Source of the DNA: Entonaema liquescens
Taxonomy: Eukaryota; Ascomycota; Sordariomycetes; Xylariales; Xylariaceae
Assembly (NCBI GenBank): GCA_902805475.1
Contig: CADCSX010000007.1
Location: 620,001-684,000 of the forward strand
Direction of reading: 5' to 3'
DNA length: 64,000 bases
Below the pieces are notes generated by a model. It was not told where the DNA came from and ran no database searches. It saw nothing but the letters and a program-made list of their open reading frames with translations. Every line of letters begins with the position of its first letter. Position 1 is the first letter of the stretch. Positions 47,853 to 57,777 of this stretch are shown here, in pieces. Both the position numbers and the translations under genes were made by a program.

Positions 47853-49028
47853 ATGTCGATATTACATACAGCTTTAGATGCCGTACTTCGCATACGGCAG
47901 GAGGACGGGTCTTCCGAGGCCGCCCCTGAATCCGGCTTCACCGTCGAGGTCGACTGCGACACTGGTAACGAATATGACGGCCGAATGGGAGTGCGCATAT
48001 CTTCCATTTTCGTTATCTTGGTCGGTTCGCTGCTCGGTGCTGTCTTGCCCGTTGTTTTAGCCCGCGGCTCGAAAATGAGAGTGAACGGAACGGCATTCTT
48101 TATCGCGAAGTACTTCGGCTCGGGTGTCATTATCGGAACGGCATTTATGCATCTTCTCTCTCCGGCATTCGAAGCCTTAAAATCGCCATGTCTTCCAGAT
48201 GGCCCTATTAACGACTACGATTGGGCGGCCGGAATCTGTTTGATGACAGTTTTTGTCATGTTTACAATCGAGCTTCTTGCGAGCCGCTTTGACTTCTTCG
48301 GCCATGACCATTCTGACACGAAGTTGGTTGACCCGTCTCTGGATATCCTTAAGAAGGGAAGCCAGGTCTCACCGTCGCCAGCCCAAGACATTGAAGCTGG
48401 CTCGTCGTCTAAAGAGGGTGGAACTAGTAACGCAACCGGTGGTTCAAGTTTGCCTACTGACCTTAGCTATCCTCCCGGCGGCGAAGATCACCTGGGTCAC
48501 CAACGTGAACACCACGATAACGACAGCTACTCCGCTTTCGCGGCCCAAATGACAGCGCTTTTCATCCTCGAGTTCGGAGTCGTGTTTCACAGCATCTTCA
48601 TTGGCCTGACACTTGCAGTTTCCGGAGAGGAATTTACAGTTCTCTATGTCGTGCTCGTCTTTCATCAGACATTTGAAGGTCTCGGTCTTGGGTCGCGGTT
48701 GGCTACAGCACAGTGGCCTAGCTCTAAGGCATGGATGCCATATGTATTGGCACTTGCTTATGCCCTTAGTACCCCGATAGCTATCGCCATCGGCCTTGGG
48801 GTGCGGACAACTTTCCAGCCGGGTAGCCCGAAGAGCTTGGTCATCAACGGTGTCTTCGACTCTATCAGTGCCGGCATTCTAATCTACACGGGTCTCGTCG
48901 AGTTACTTGCCCACGAGTTCATGTTCAACTCGTACATGCGCAATGCGGGACTAAAGGTTCAGCTCTCCGCGCTAGGGTGTGTCGCACTGGGCTGCGGGCT
49001 TATGGCCGTGCTGGCGGAATGGGCTTAA
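47853..49028 (+). CDS. ZIP-family zinc/iron transporter
   Basis: Membrane protein of the ZIP family, importing Zn2+ or another divalent metal, probably at the plasma membrane as for fungal Zrt/Zrf proteins. Intronless, 391 residues. An extracellular N-terminus is followed by TM1 (ISSIFVILVGSLLGAVLPVV), TM2 (AFFIAKYFGSGVIIGTAFMHLL) and TM3 (AAGICLMTVFVMFTIELLA). Next comes a long His/Ser/Asp-rich cytosolic loop (GHDHSD and GHQREHHDND) that can bind metal. TM4 carries the signature HSIFIGLTLAV and TM5 HQTFEGLGLGSRLA, whose His and Glu line the transport site; TM6-8 end near AVLAEWA. Length and order are normal. Metal specificity is inferred from the family. Confidence 0.93.
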   Translation: MSILHTALDAVLRIRQEDGSSEAAPESGFTVEVDCDTGNEYDGRMGVRISSIFVILVGSLLGAVLPVVLARGSKMRVNGTAFFIAKYFGSGVIIGTAFMHLLSPAFEALKSPCLPDGPINDYDWAAGICLMTVFVMFTIELLASRFDFFGHDHSDTKLVDPSLDILKKGSQVSPSPAQDIEAGSSSKEGGTSNATGGSSLPTDLSYPPGGEDHLGHQREHHDNDSYSAFAAQMTALFILEFGVVFHSIFIGLTLAVSGEEFTVLYVVLVFHQTFEGLGLGSRLATAQWPSSKAWMPYVLALAYALSTPIAIAIGLGVRTTFQPGSPKSLVINGVFDSISAGILIYTGLVELLAHEFMFNSYMRNAGLKVQLSALGCVALGCGLMAVLAEWA

Positions 49029-50386
49029 GATTGGTCCGGAACTCCGGAGGCTTCCGCCAGTGGAGGGGAACAATGGATGGGATAAATAACGACAGCTCTG
49101 CTACGCTATAGGCTCTACGCCTTATGCTTTGTTACACCCTTGACATATTTGTTCATAAGTTTCCCTAAGTCAGTTGGACTTGAATGAGCTGTCGATAGTA
49201 CAATGTACATAGAAAGATTTCATGTTGGCGTACAATTTACTGTACTGACAGGAAATGCAGACTTGGCGTCGCTTCGCCAATAGATTAATAAAATACAATA
49301 CAATACAATACAATATTGATAAATGAGGGCCTCGCTCCTTGATGAAGTATTGAATTCGTGAGCTCCTTATATAACTTGTATTTGTAAACTTCTTCCTCCT
49401 CGATATGTTATTATGATCGAGTATCCCTCTTACCTGTAATCCCTCGAGTAAATCCTCGAACCCCAATCATAACGGAAACATCTAATATTGGTTTTCGTCA
49501 CTTACATGCAAACATAATCCCCCCGCACGCCACAATTCAGACGTGCCAAATCAAAGCCGTGTACGCTTATCTTCTACACCACCTTCCATCAGAAAAGCAA
49601 AGAGCTCAACACCCGGACCTTATATGGTGGTCATACTATAGGGTCACTTAACCACTAATCTATCATTCTAGGTAGTGGATCTATGTTGGCAATCTGACAT
49701 AGGTATCTTTACTAATTCTCATCGGAACATTGTTACTTATAGGTTACACAGGCAGTTATGATACGTTCTAAGTGTTTGGGTACGTGTTTCCAATAATTCC
49801 AGCAGGTCCGAAACGTGCTCTTGCTCTACTTCGGTACAACTACGTGAATGCACCTTCTTGTAAACCGGCAACAACCTTATACTGCTGCCTATAAACCCCC
49901 CACCCCCGATGCCACCTCTTCTACATGCAGTCGTCCGAACCTCTTCGCCGAATCTACCCTCTTTACCCTCCTTCACATCTCTGTCCGTTCCGTGATCAAC
50001 TGATCATTTCCAATACTTCATCTTAACCTCGTAAATACTAGTATTCCATTTTCTCCTCCTCGTCCTTCGTGTATGTCACTATATGGGTAGAGTTGTGACA
50101 ACTTCCTACCTGTTGTTGAGGATGTTCCAGTCCTAGACTCGGACACCATCATCAACAGTCCGAACCTGGATTACTCACCTTGGAATTGCACACCCCATTT
50201 CGAAGGATTCTATAATTAAATCCTTTCTGGCTCGACTTGAAAATCCCACCTTTTGTTCCTATTTTCGACGACCAATACCCTAGTGACTCTCTGAACATTT
50301 GACATTTGTGTCCCTCTAATTCATATACTTATTCCAACTTCACGCCAAGTCCCGTCCCTACGTGTTACTCCCTATAATCAGGCAAC
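49029..50386. other. intergenic
   Basis: Contains an AATAC x4-5 repeat at about 49291-49313. No gene supported. The right end is leader of the deaminase gene. Confidence 0.5.
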
Positions 50387-52780
50387 ATGGATGGAAACAA
50401 CTACATCGTGGTCGCGGACCTTGGCCTCAAGCCAATCCACATGGCTTGTCTAGATGGCGACTTCGAAGCAGTTCTCAAACTAGCTTCTCAATCTGAAGAT
50501 GCCCTTGAAATGCTCACCGAGCCGGAAATCGGGACGGAATGGGGACTTCGAGAAACACCTATGTGAGTTAATATCTCGAAAACTTGCCATGAAAATTTGA
50601 AGCTCTTTTCACCCATCTTTTCGTCTAAACGGAGGAGTGATGACTAAATGTATTATAGCAAGCTGGCTGCCCTTATGGGACATCTTGATGTAGTCGAGTT
50701 CTTTATTCAGAAGCACGTCAACTTGGTATCTGACGGCTTATATGCCTCGTCGTATACCAAAGAGGAAGGTTTTGCAATGCGTAGAAGAGAGTTCTTTCTA
50801 AAGACTGCTAAAATAGGCCGGGAACATCCCGATGCTCATAATACGCGCAAGACTATTTACGACCTCCTAACTTCTCAAGGCCGCCGAAGCGTTCTCAACT
50901 CGAGTAGGTTGGAAAGTATCTGGCACCCAACTTGCTTGAATAATTAATGGCTGATAAATCATTATAGTGAAAGGCCCAAGAGCCGACTTAGGGTTCCCTG
51001 ATTATAAACTGGCAAAGCAAGGAAGCCAGATAGTCGTATATGCCCCGGTCTATCGAATAAAGACCGACATCCCTCTGGATAGAAGCAAGACTATTGGTGT
51101 TATTACAACCAAGGGTAACAGCGAAGTGCTGATGACTGCCCATAGTGGATATAAGCCTGGGGGTGATCGTGATGAGAAATGCCTCGACACGAATAAGTGG
51201 AATTACATTGCCCTCCACCACATTGCTGCCCTGCTCAAATTCCAGTTCCCCGGAAATAAGCATGACAATGGGAACAAGCCCGCGGAAGATGAGCATCGAG
51301 GCCGTGCTCATGCAGGCCACGTCGAGGTTCTACTCGCGGCATGGTATGCGCTCGAGATGACCCGGAAGTCAAGCGGGAATCTAGAGGCAGATCAAAATTG
51401 GCTTCTTGCCCACATGCATATGTTGAAGTATGCAACGCTCGGAAATGAACGCTCAGCTGTGATCATGATCGATTCACAGCCGTGTGGTACGTGCTTGAAA
51501 TTTATCAACAGAATTTTCCAGTATACGGGCATACACTTTTCCGTTAGAGGCGGGATTGGTGTTGGCCCGACTCTCGCGACCAAGGACAAGCGAAGCGGCG
51601 CAAGATGCGATACTTTCGGTGACACATTTCCAGAATCTGATGGTGAAGAGTCTTCTACCGTAGAAAACGAGAGTTTGCATGGTGCTCCTACACCGCATAC
51701 GCCATGCCAACCATTCATGGGGATGTCAATGGAGCGACAAGATGTGCCTCCCACTCCTAGCAGCGATGCTGATATCATTATTCCCGCCACGAATCCTGCC
51801 ACCGCTATGGAGCGAGCTATACCTATCACGCCCACCCCGCCCATCCGGCCGAGAATGCAATGGCCTATAATACCTATTCCTGAACACAGATCACGCTTCT
51901 TCGAAGATCCGTTCTCTGGAATACCGTCTCGTCGACCGCCTAATCATTTCGAAATATTGGCTGAATATAAGAAGAAGACACCAGTATATGAGTTTCCCGG
52001 CTATGAGGATGCTAGAGCAAAGCAGGACCAGAATATAAATGATTACATGATACAGACGCGACGGCGTTTCGAGACAATGCTAGAAATGCAGCGACAGACT
52101 TTGAAGATGACCCCGGAAGAGAGACAAGAACAGCACATGCAGAACATAATGCTCTCGATGGGGAACAGAAAGCCGTCTTCTGCTATGGAGGATGATACTG
52201 TACTCATCGATGTGTCTGATGATAGCGACACTGTTATGTATTCATCCACAAGCAGTGATCGCGAATCTACCATTCAACTTCCCGCAATCAATGTTGACGC
52301 AAGAGAAAAGGATGGCGGTAGCAGCACCTCTCAGCCAAAAAAGCCGACTTTTCGTACTCTAGCTTTGAGCCGATCGCCGCCGATGAGAATAACGGCATCA
52401 TTAACAGAGAGAGCCAAAGAGATTCAGGACGCTACAATGTCGATGTGGAAATTGAAGACGAAGATGATTACTATTACGTTCCAAGACAATTGTCCCAACC
52501 ATCTCCTCCCAACGACGATGATGGCCTTGTTAAGGAACAACAAGAGAGAGAGATAACCCCGTGTCCGGTCTCAGGATTGACCAAACTTCAGCAGTGGCGT
52601 TACCAGCCCCAACCACGAGCCCGCCGCCAACCAATGCAACAGTGGCGTCGCGAGGGACAGACGATTCAGCCTCCTGTGTATCCACATGGCTTTGTCCCAA
52701 ATCCAGTTTATACCGAGCTTGAGACCAACGAAGAAATTTCGAAAGAGGTGAGTGGACAGACTTGCGGACGTAAAGATTAG
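50387..52780 (+). CDS. ankyrin-type protein with DYW-like zinc deaminase domain
   Basis: Probable nucleic-acid or nucleotide deaminase of the cytidine-deaminase fold. Exons 50387-50562, 50659-50903 and from 50968 join in phase (introns 96 and 64 bp). Residues about 1-90 hold ankyrin-like helices: KPIHMACLDGDFEAVLKLAS and TPIKLAALMGHLDVVEFFIQ. The catalytic domain has HAGHVEVLLAAW, with zinc His258 and catalytic Glu260, and SQPCGTCLKFINRIFQYTG, with zinc Cys313 and Cys316. CGxC followed by KFInRI resembles plant DYW deaminases. The C-terminal half is disordered and acidic. The 3' end is uncertain: in the first frame the protein stops at 52556, but another frame from about 52337 to 52780 reads far more naturally (EIEDEDDYYYVPRQ). 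Either a base is missing in the A6 run at 52337-52342 or there is an intron at about 52318-52427. A GTGAGT donor at 52748 suggests a further short last exon. Confidence 0.7.
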
Positions 52781-53308
52781 GAACCCGCTCCATTGCTTCT
52801 CTGAGTACTTGATAAACTCCTGAGCAAAACAATAAGAGATGCTTGAGGTAGCTTGCTTGTAGCTTCTAAGATATTGATGATGCGTAATCGAATAGTTTAC
52901 GAAAGGAAGTTCTGGGGGTTTGAAAAGGGGCTTTAAGCATTCCGAGAATATTAGCAGAAGGATGGCTCGAAGGGAATAAGATATCGCAGGGTGATGGAAC
53001 GACAGGCTACTCTGATCTCACATTCGCTAGACAATTTGTAATTTTGCAGCTTACATCTGGCTATTGCAGTCCATCCAGTCGTTTCTATGCTCGTTAGTCT
53101 AATTGGCTCTATTTCTCTTACATGATTCAAAACGTAATGAAAGATATCATAAGTCACGCGAATTAAAGACGAATAATGTGCCATGGGGAAGTGTGCGAAA
53201 GCGAAGTTCGCCAATCAATTCATTCAGCCATTTTCAGACGCCGTGCCCATAGACCAGTGCTACCTAAACCGTAGTAGTAGTAGAATCATTCCCGCATGGT
53301 ATCAACAT
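52781..53308. other. intergenic between convergent genes
   Basis: 3' regions of the deaminase gene and of rps19. The first 80 bp may hold the last deaminase exon (an acceptor before ATGCTTGAGG near 52840). Nothing else seen. Confidence 0.45.
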
Positions 53309-54236
53309 TTACTCGTCATCCTCCTCCTCGTCAGCCTCAGCGGTAGTCTGGGCAATTCCTGCAGAGGGTTAGTATCCTCGTTTTCTGAATGGAGAGAGGG
53401 GAAGAGAAAAAGAGTAAACTCACGGTCCAGATCTCGCTGGCCGGACTGGGTAATGCGTCGGCCGCCTTGCTCCTCGTCCTGCTCGAGGACGCCGATCTTC
53501 TCGAGGGCCTGGAGGATCTTGCGGTCGACGGAGCCGGAGCCGTCGACGTGCTTGGAGGGGCGGGTGCCGCGGTTCTTGGCGTTGCCGTGGACCTTGCGAA
53601 GGCGGCCGACGCCGACGGTCTTGCGCAGGTAGACGTGGCGGGCGACGCTGGCGGCGCGGACGTAGAACCAGTCGATGTTCTGGGGGGGAAGCTCGCGGGA
53701 GGGGCCCGTCTTGACGGTGTCGACCCAACCTGGGGTGTGTGTGTTAGCCTAAGAAGGTCGATATATATATATATATATATATTAGGGAGTGGACATACCG
53801 GGAATGGGCAGCTTGCCCTGTCGCTTCAAGAAGCTAGCGTACGCGTTGATGAACTTCTGCGCCTATAGTTGCCGGAAGAAAACCCAATCAATCAGCAAAT
53901 ATTCCGTCATCAGAGGTCTTGCGACCCCCTCGCGCCTTGCTCCCGACGACAATTGAAAACGAGATTTCTTCTTTCTTGTGAATGGTAATTCTCATATCCC
54001 GTTGCGTCTTGGCATTTTATGTATTTTTTCTTTGGGTATCACATTATGCTGCTTTATGTAGCATTTTTGGTCTCCCGTGATATTTGATAGCAGCCAGCCT
54101 GTTTGTTGGAGAGAGAGAGAGAGAGAGGCGCGAGAAGGGTGCAGCAAATTGTATTCCGCTTTCACGGCGGACACATGGATTTGTGGAAGGTGGAGAGACC
54201 TACATCGACATCGCGAACTGAGACTCCGCCGGTCAT
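53309..54236 (-). CDS. rps19: 40S ribosomal protein S19 (eS19)
   Basis: Component of the small ribosomal subunit head, needed for late 18S rRNA maturation. Exons 54236-54204, 53862-53799, 53729-53424 and 53358-53309 give 150 residues. The first exon codes for only 11 residues (MTGGVSVRDVD) and is followed by a 341-bp intron; long first introns after tiny first exons are common in fungal ribosomal genes. The next exons read AQKFINAYASFLKRQGKLPI, then GWVDTVKTGPSRELPPQNID, WFYVRAASVARHVYLRKTVG and the basic block KNRGTRPSKH, all conserved in eS19. The C-terminus ends in a short acidic TAEADEEEDDE tail. Intron 1 holds a GA repeat and intron 2 a TA repeat. Very sure assignment. Confidence 0.95.
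53761..53782. repeat. TA x11 microsatellite in rps19 intron
   Basis: Eleven perfect AT units inside the second rps19 intron (53730-53798). Confidence 0.9.
54109..54126. repeat. GA x9 microsatellite in rps19 intron 1
   Basis: Perfect GA run on the plus strand (TC on the coding strand), inside the long first rps19 intron. Confidence 0.9.
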
Positions 54237-55329
54237 TTTTGCGGTATTGGAATGTTTGTCGGAGATATTTTTGGTTTGGTTCGACTGGAGGAATGTCGTG
54301 AGGTTTGGCGTTTCGCGCAAGAAGTTGGCTGTGTGCGGAGGAGAGGTGTGGTTTAGAAACTTTTTTTTTTTTTGGTGAAAATTGATTCGGTTGGAGGTGG
54401 TGTTGGAATCGCAAGTGGGAGTGGGGCATTGAAAGTCTTGGCGGATATTAGGGCTTGCCCTCCTGACTTTGCATGCTGTGATTACCTAAGTCAGCTGTAA
54501 ACCAATACGCGGGGTTGTCTTAGCATCTACGGTTAGTTTGCTGACGTAAGTTCACGTCGCTCAACAGCTTCACTCTCTTTTAAGCTGTGAGCTGAGCTGC
54601 ACTATTCTATGTCTTATACAAAAGGTTTATTCCATGTAAATTTAACTGATTGCCAATTTAGGCTTTTATCCCACTCCTCTTAGCCTACAAATTGTTAATT
54701 ATCAGGATCTATATCTGGAAATATATTGTTTTTAAGTAACCCCTAAAATATAACCTGATCATCGTATAGCTCAGGGGGCGCCTTTTCCAGTCTCTACGTC
54801 GTAGAGGTGACTACTTATTCCGAGCTATGTGATAACCCTAAACATATATCTAGGTAATATAATACAGGCTCATGACATTGAGGAATAATTCTGAAACATC
54901 CATGAGTCTCCTATAACCTAGCTTACGCTCCGCTACGTCCATTACTCTCTCCATCAACCGAATAAGATACTACCCTCTATATTAAAGGCTAAAGGAGCAT
55001 CTCCCACGATAAACCGTAATAGAAATTGAGTATCTCATTACGCCCACTATCATCCAACAGATATGTTGTAGTCCGTATTATTGGTGACCCCTGACTTTTG
55101 GAATTCTCATACGAACCGCCTAGCTGCCCCTAACCTCACGACTACATCCAAACACCTAAATATCAAAGTCTCTCGTCAACTCTCCAAATCACCAGGTACG
55201 CCAATTCTGATAAAAGAACAGTATACTAACCATACAATCTGTCATGTCCATTCTAATCCTATCATCTATCTATGTATTCCAACTACCCACCTAACACAAA
55301 CCCAATCTAACCCTCACTCACTCACTCAT
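54237..55329. other. intergenic upstream of rps19
   Basis: rps19 promoter at left, with a 13-bp T-run at 54361-54373. CTCA repeats occur at about 55312-55335 at the right. The open frame at 55081-55584 overlaps the LIM-protein gene on the other strand and is rejected. Confidence 0.5.
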
Positions 55330-56986
55330 TCACTCCCTCCTAACACCCCTCCCACTCAAGAACCTCTTTATCTCGCTCTGCAAGCTCGACTTCTTCCTCA
55401 TGCTGCGCACATCCACCACCTCCCCCGCCCCCGTAACAACCTGCTTAACACCGCCCCTCGGCGACGGCGTGCGGTCGCGCCCCAGCATATCCCGGATCTC
55501 TCGGCCGTCCCCCACACCGCGACCTCGCCCGCGGCCCGGGACCGCAATGCTCGGGTTCGGCGGGAAGGGGTTGTAGGTATTTAGGAACTCCCTGGACTGT
55601 GCGGGCGGCGTCCGGCGAGCGTAGCGTTGGAGGTGGGCTGTTATTTGGTCGGTTAGCGGCGACGGGGGACGGTGCGGAAATGTCTCCCGCGATACGGCGT
55701 TGTGGGAGGGTTGTCGCGGGGCAAATGGTGTGCGGCTGCGAGGGGATAATGTGTCGGTCGGATCAGATGGCGGGATGAACCTGGAGCTCGCTGGTGGTGC
55801 CTGAGCCATCCGCGAGGAAGGTCGCTTCAACGGTTCGTCTAGGACGAAAGAGGGGCCCTTTAGAGCCGTAATCGTTGCCTCGGTTATCTTACCAGTCTCC
55901 GAGCTTCGGGACGTGTGATGGTGGTCAGGACGGCGTGGAGCCGCTGCTGAATAGGTTATTCTTGACGAAGGACTTGTGGGACAAATGATAGGTGATTTGG
56001 ACATAGGAATATTATCCGGATCTACGAGGCTAGGAGGGAAGTATTCGTCAAGAATGGAATGAGGTCGAGTTTCAGTCGTTCGACGGCGATCTCGCTCTCG
56101 CTGGCTCGGAAGCCATCGCATCCACTTAGGGATCGGTTTGGTAGGACTAGGTCTGAAAGAGGGACCGTTAATAGGATCGAAAATCGAAACGTAAATAACA
56201 GGATCCGGAGAAGCGATATGGTTCCCTTCATCGTCTCCTGATCCTCCTGGACCGCTCAAGGCACCATCAACTAGTGGGCGAGAAGCGTGTGAAATACTCG
56301 TGCGGCCTTGGATGGACCACCGTGATCGACTAAGAAATGGAGGGCTCTGTATATGTAAGTCTTCACCGGCAGCACTGGTGTTAACAAGTCCTTACCTGGA
56401 CAGACTTAGGGGCCGTAGCTGGTACCCTCTTGATCTCTCCCACGGCCCTTCTGCTCATATGCCCGGCCATCCTCACCCATCTCATCCCGGCCATCCCCCC
56501 ATCAGTCTCATCCACTCTGTGCAGCGCATTCCTCACAACAGCCCTCTGGTCCTCGCACTCGACCTCGCATTCGACCACGCAATTGACACAAACTGGCACA
56601 TCCGCGATCTCCCTCCCAAGGCCCCGTTCGGACTCACCACCACCACCACCGCCGCCGCCACTTCGGCCATCGTCGTCAAATAGCTCCGCAACCGTCGGCC
56701 CAACAACAACCGCCCTACTCCCGCAGAAGAGACATCCGTAACACGCGCGGTGCCAGAAACACCACCCCAAACTCACGCTCTCCTCGCCGCGGAACACCAC
56801 CTCGCCACAGACCTAGCATATAGCGAGGTCGACGAGGCCGCGGTAGCAGGACTCGCAGGTCAGGCGCGCGGAGCGGCCGAGGGCGTGCGAAGGGCCGCTC
56901 GACGGGTTCCAGCAGAAAGTGCAAGTGAACGGTTGGGAGTGCGTCGGGGACGGCGTCATTGGAGGGTAACTTGAAGAAATAATCAT
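55330..56986 (-). CDS. LIM-domain protein with in-frame UAG in the zinc finger
   Basis: Zinc-finger protein of unknown cellular role. Exons 56986-56396 and 56346-55330 (49-bp intron, in phase) give 535 codons. An upstream ATG (56986) and a second in-frame one (56959, MTPSPTHSQPF) are both possible starts. Residues about 20-57 carry FTCTFC and LTCESC pairs. A canonical LIM finger follows: C-x2-C, then 18 residues, H-x2-C-x2-C-x2-C in GWCFWHRACYGCLFCG. The codon between the two first LIM cysteines is TAG (56815-56813): it reads AIC-stop-VCGEVVFRGEE, and Trp (TGG) is what I expect there. The remaining 478 codons are open and read naturally, with a Pro/Ser/Arg-rich C-terminal half. Without readthrough the product is only 57 residues. 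Alternatives: nonsense mutation (plus-strand CpA to TpA, RIP-compatible), assembly error, or A-to-I mRNA editing UAG to UGG. Confidence 0.8.
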
Positions 56987-57777
56987 GCAAATACCAATAC
57001 TTAGAGGGATGAAAAAAGGATATTTGTTTGCTTTGCTTCGGGAATAGTACCTATTAGAAAAGGACTAATGATGTCAAGGTAGTTACTTATCGCAATAACT
57101 TGTGCCTATAATATTAGAATACTGGTATAATGTTGAAGAATTCGTAGGTATTATTAAGTGTGAAGGAGGTCCAGGACAAAAGCGACGGCAAACCGGAAAA
57201 GGGGGAAGGATCAATTATTAGCTTCGTGCTATGAAGGAAGAGCTAACAGAAACCTAATATTACAAACTCGGTACATTTCAACCATAGGGAAAGCATATCC
57301 CATCAAATGAGCGACAATTATTCACACTTGCAACTCAAAGTAATTGATTGCCAAATATCGTGAATCGTCATTAACTCTAGAACCTATCGAACACTGCGAC
57401 TTGAGTCGTTGCCGTCCAACGCCATTACTCCAGGAGAAAACCACCTATCCATCGTGAAGATTCCGATTTTTCGTGGTCTTACAAAAGCCGTTCATGAACC
57501 CCTTGCGCATTGAAAATCTCAACCAACGCGGATGAAAAGAAAAGGAAATAAACTAACAGATCTCTCCGTGTAGCTGATACACTGCGAGGATAATGTACAC
57601 ACATCCCAGACTCGAGAGATGAACCCTATTACGCCGCCATGCTTCTCTCAGCAACCTGAATCCAGATATTCTGAATCATGAATGCAATAGCATGAGCTTC
57701 TTTGTGCTGTATGATATCGTGATTCGTTCCGTATACAAATATGCCAGGGGTTCGGTGAACGCCCAATATAAAATCAA
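56987..57777. other. intergenic
   Basis: Promoter of the LIM-domain gene and 3' region of the next leftward gene. Nothing else recognised. Confidence 0.5.

Noticed and set aside
52748..52862. Annotating a definite last exon of the deaminase gene
   Set aside because: A strong GTGAGT donor exists, but two acceptors are equally plausible and the added residues are too few to judge.
53420..53728. Arg/Pro-rich minus-strand frame of 102 codons
   Set aside because: Out-of-frame shadow of rps19 exon 3.
55081..55584. 167-codon plus-strand frame
   Set aside because: Its second half is antisense to the LIM-domain gene and its first half has no coding character.
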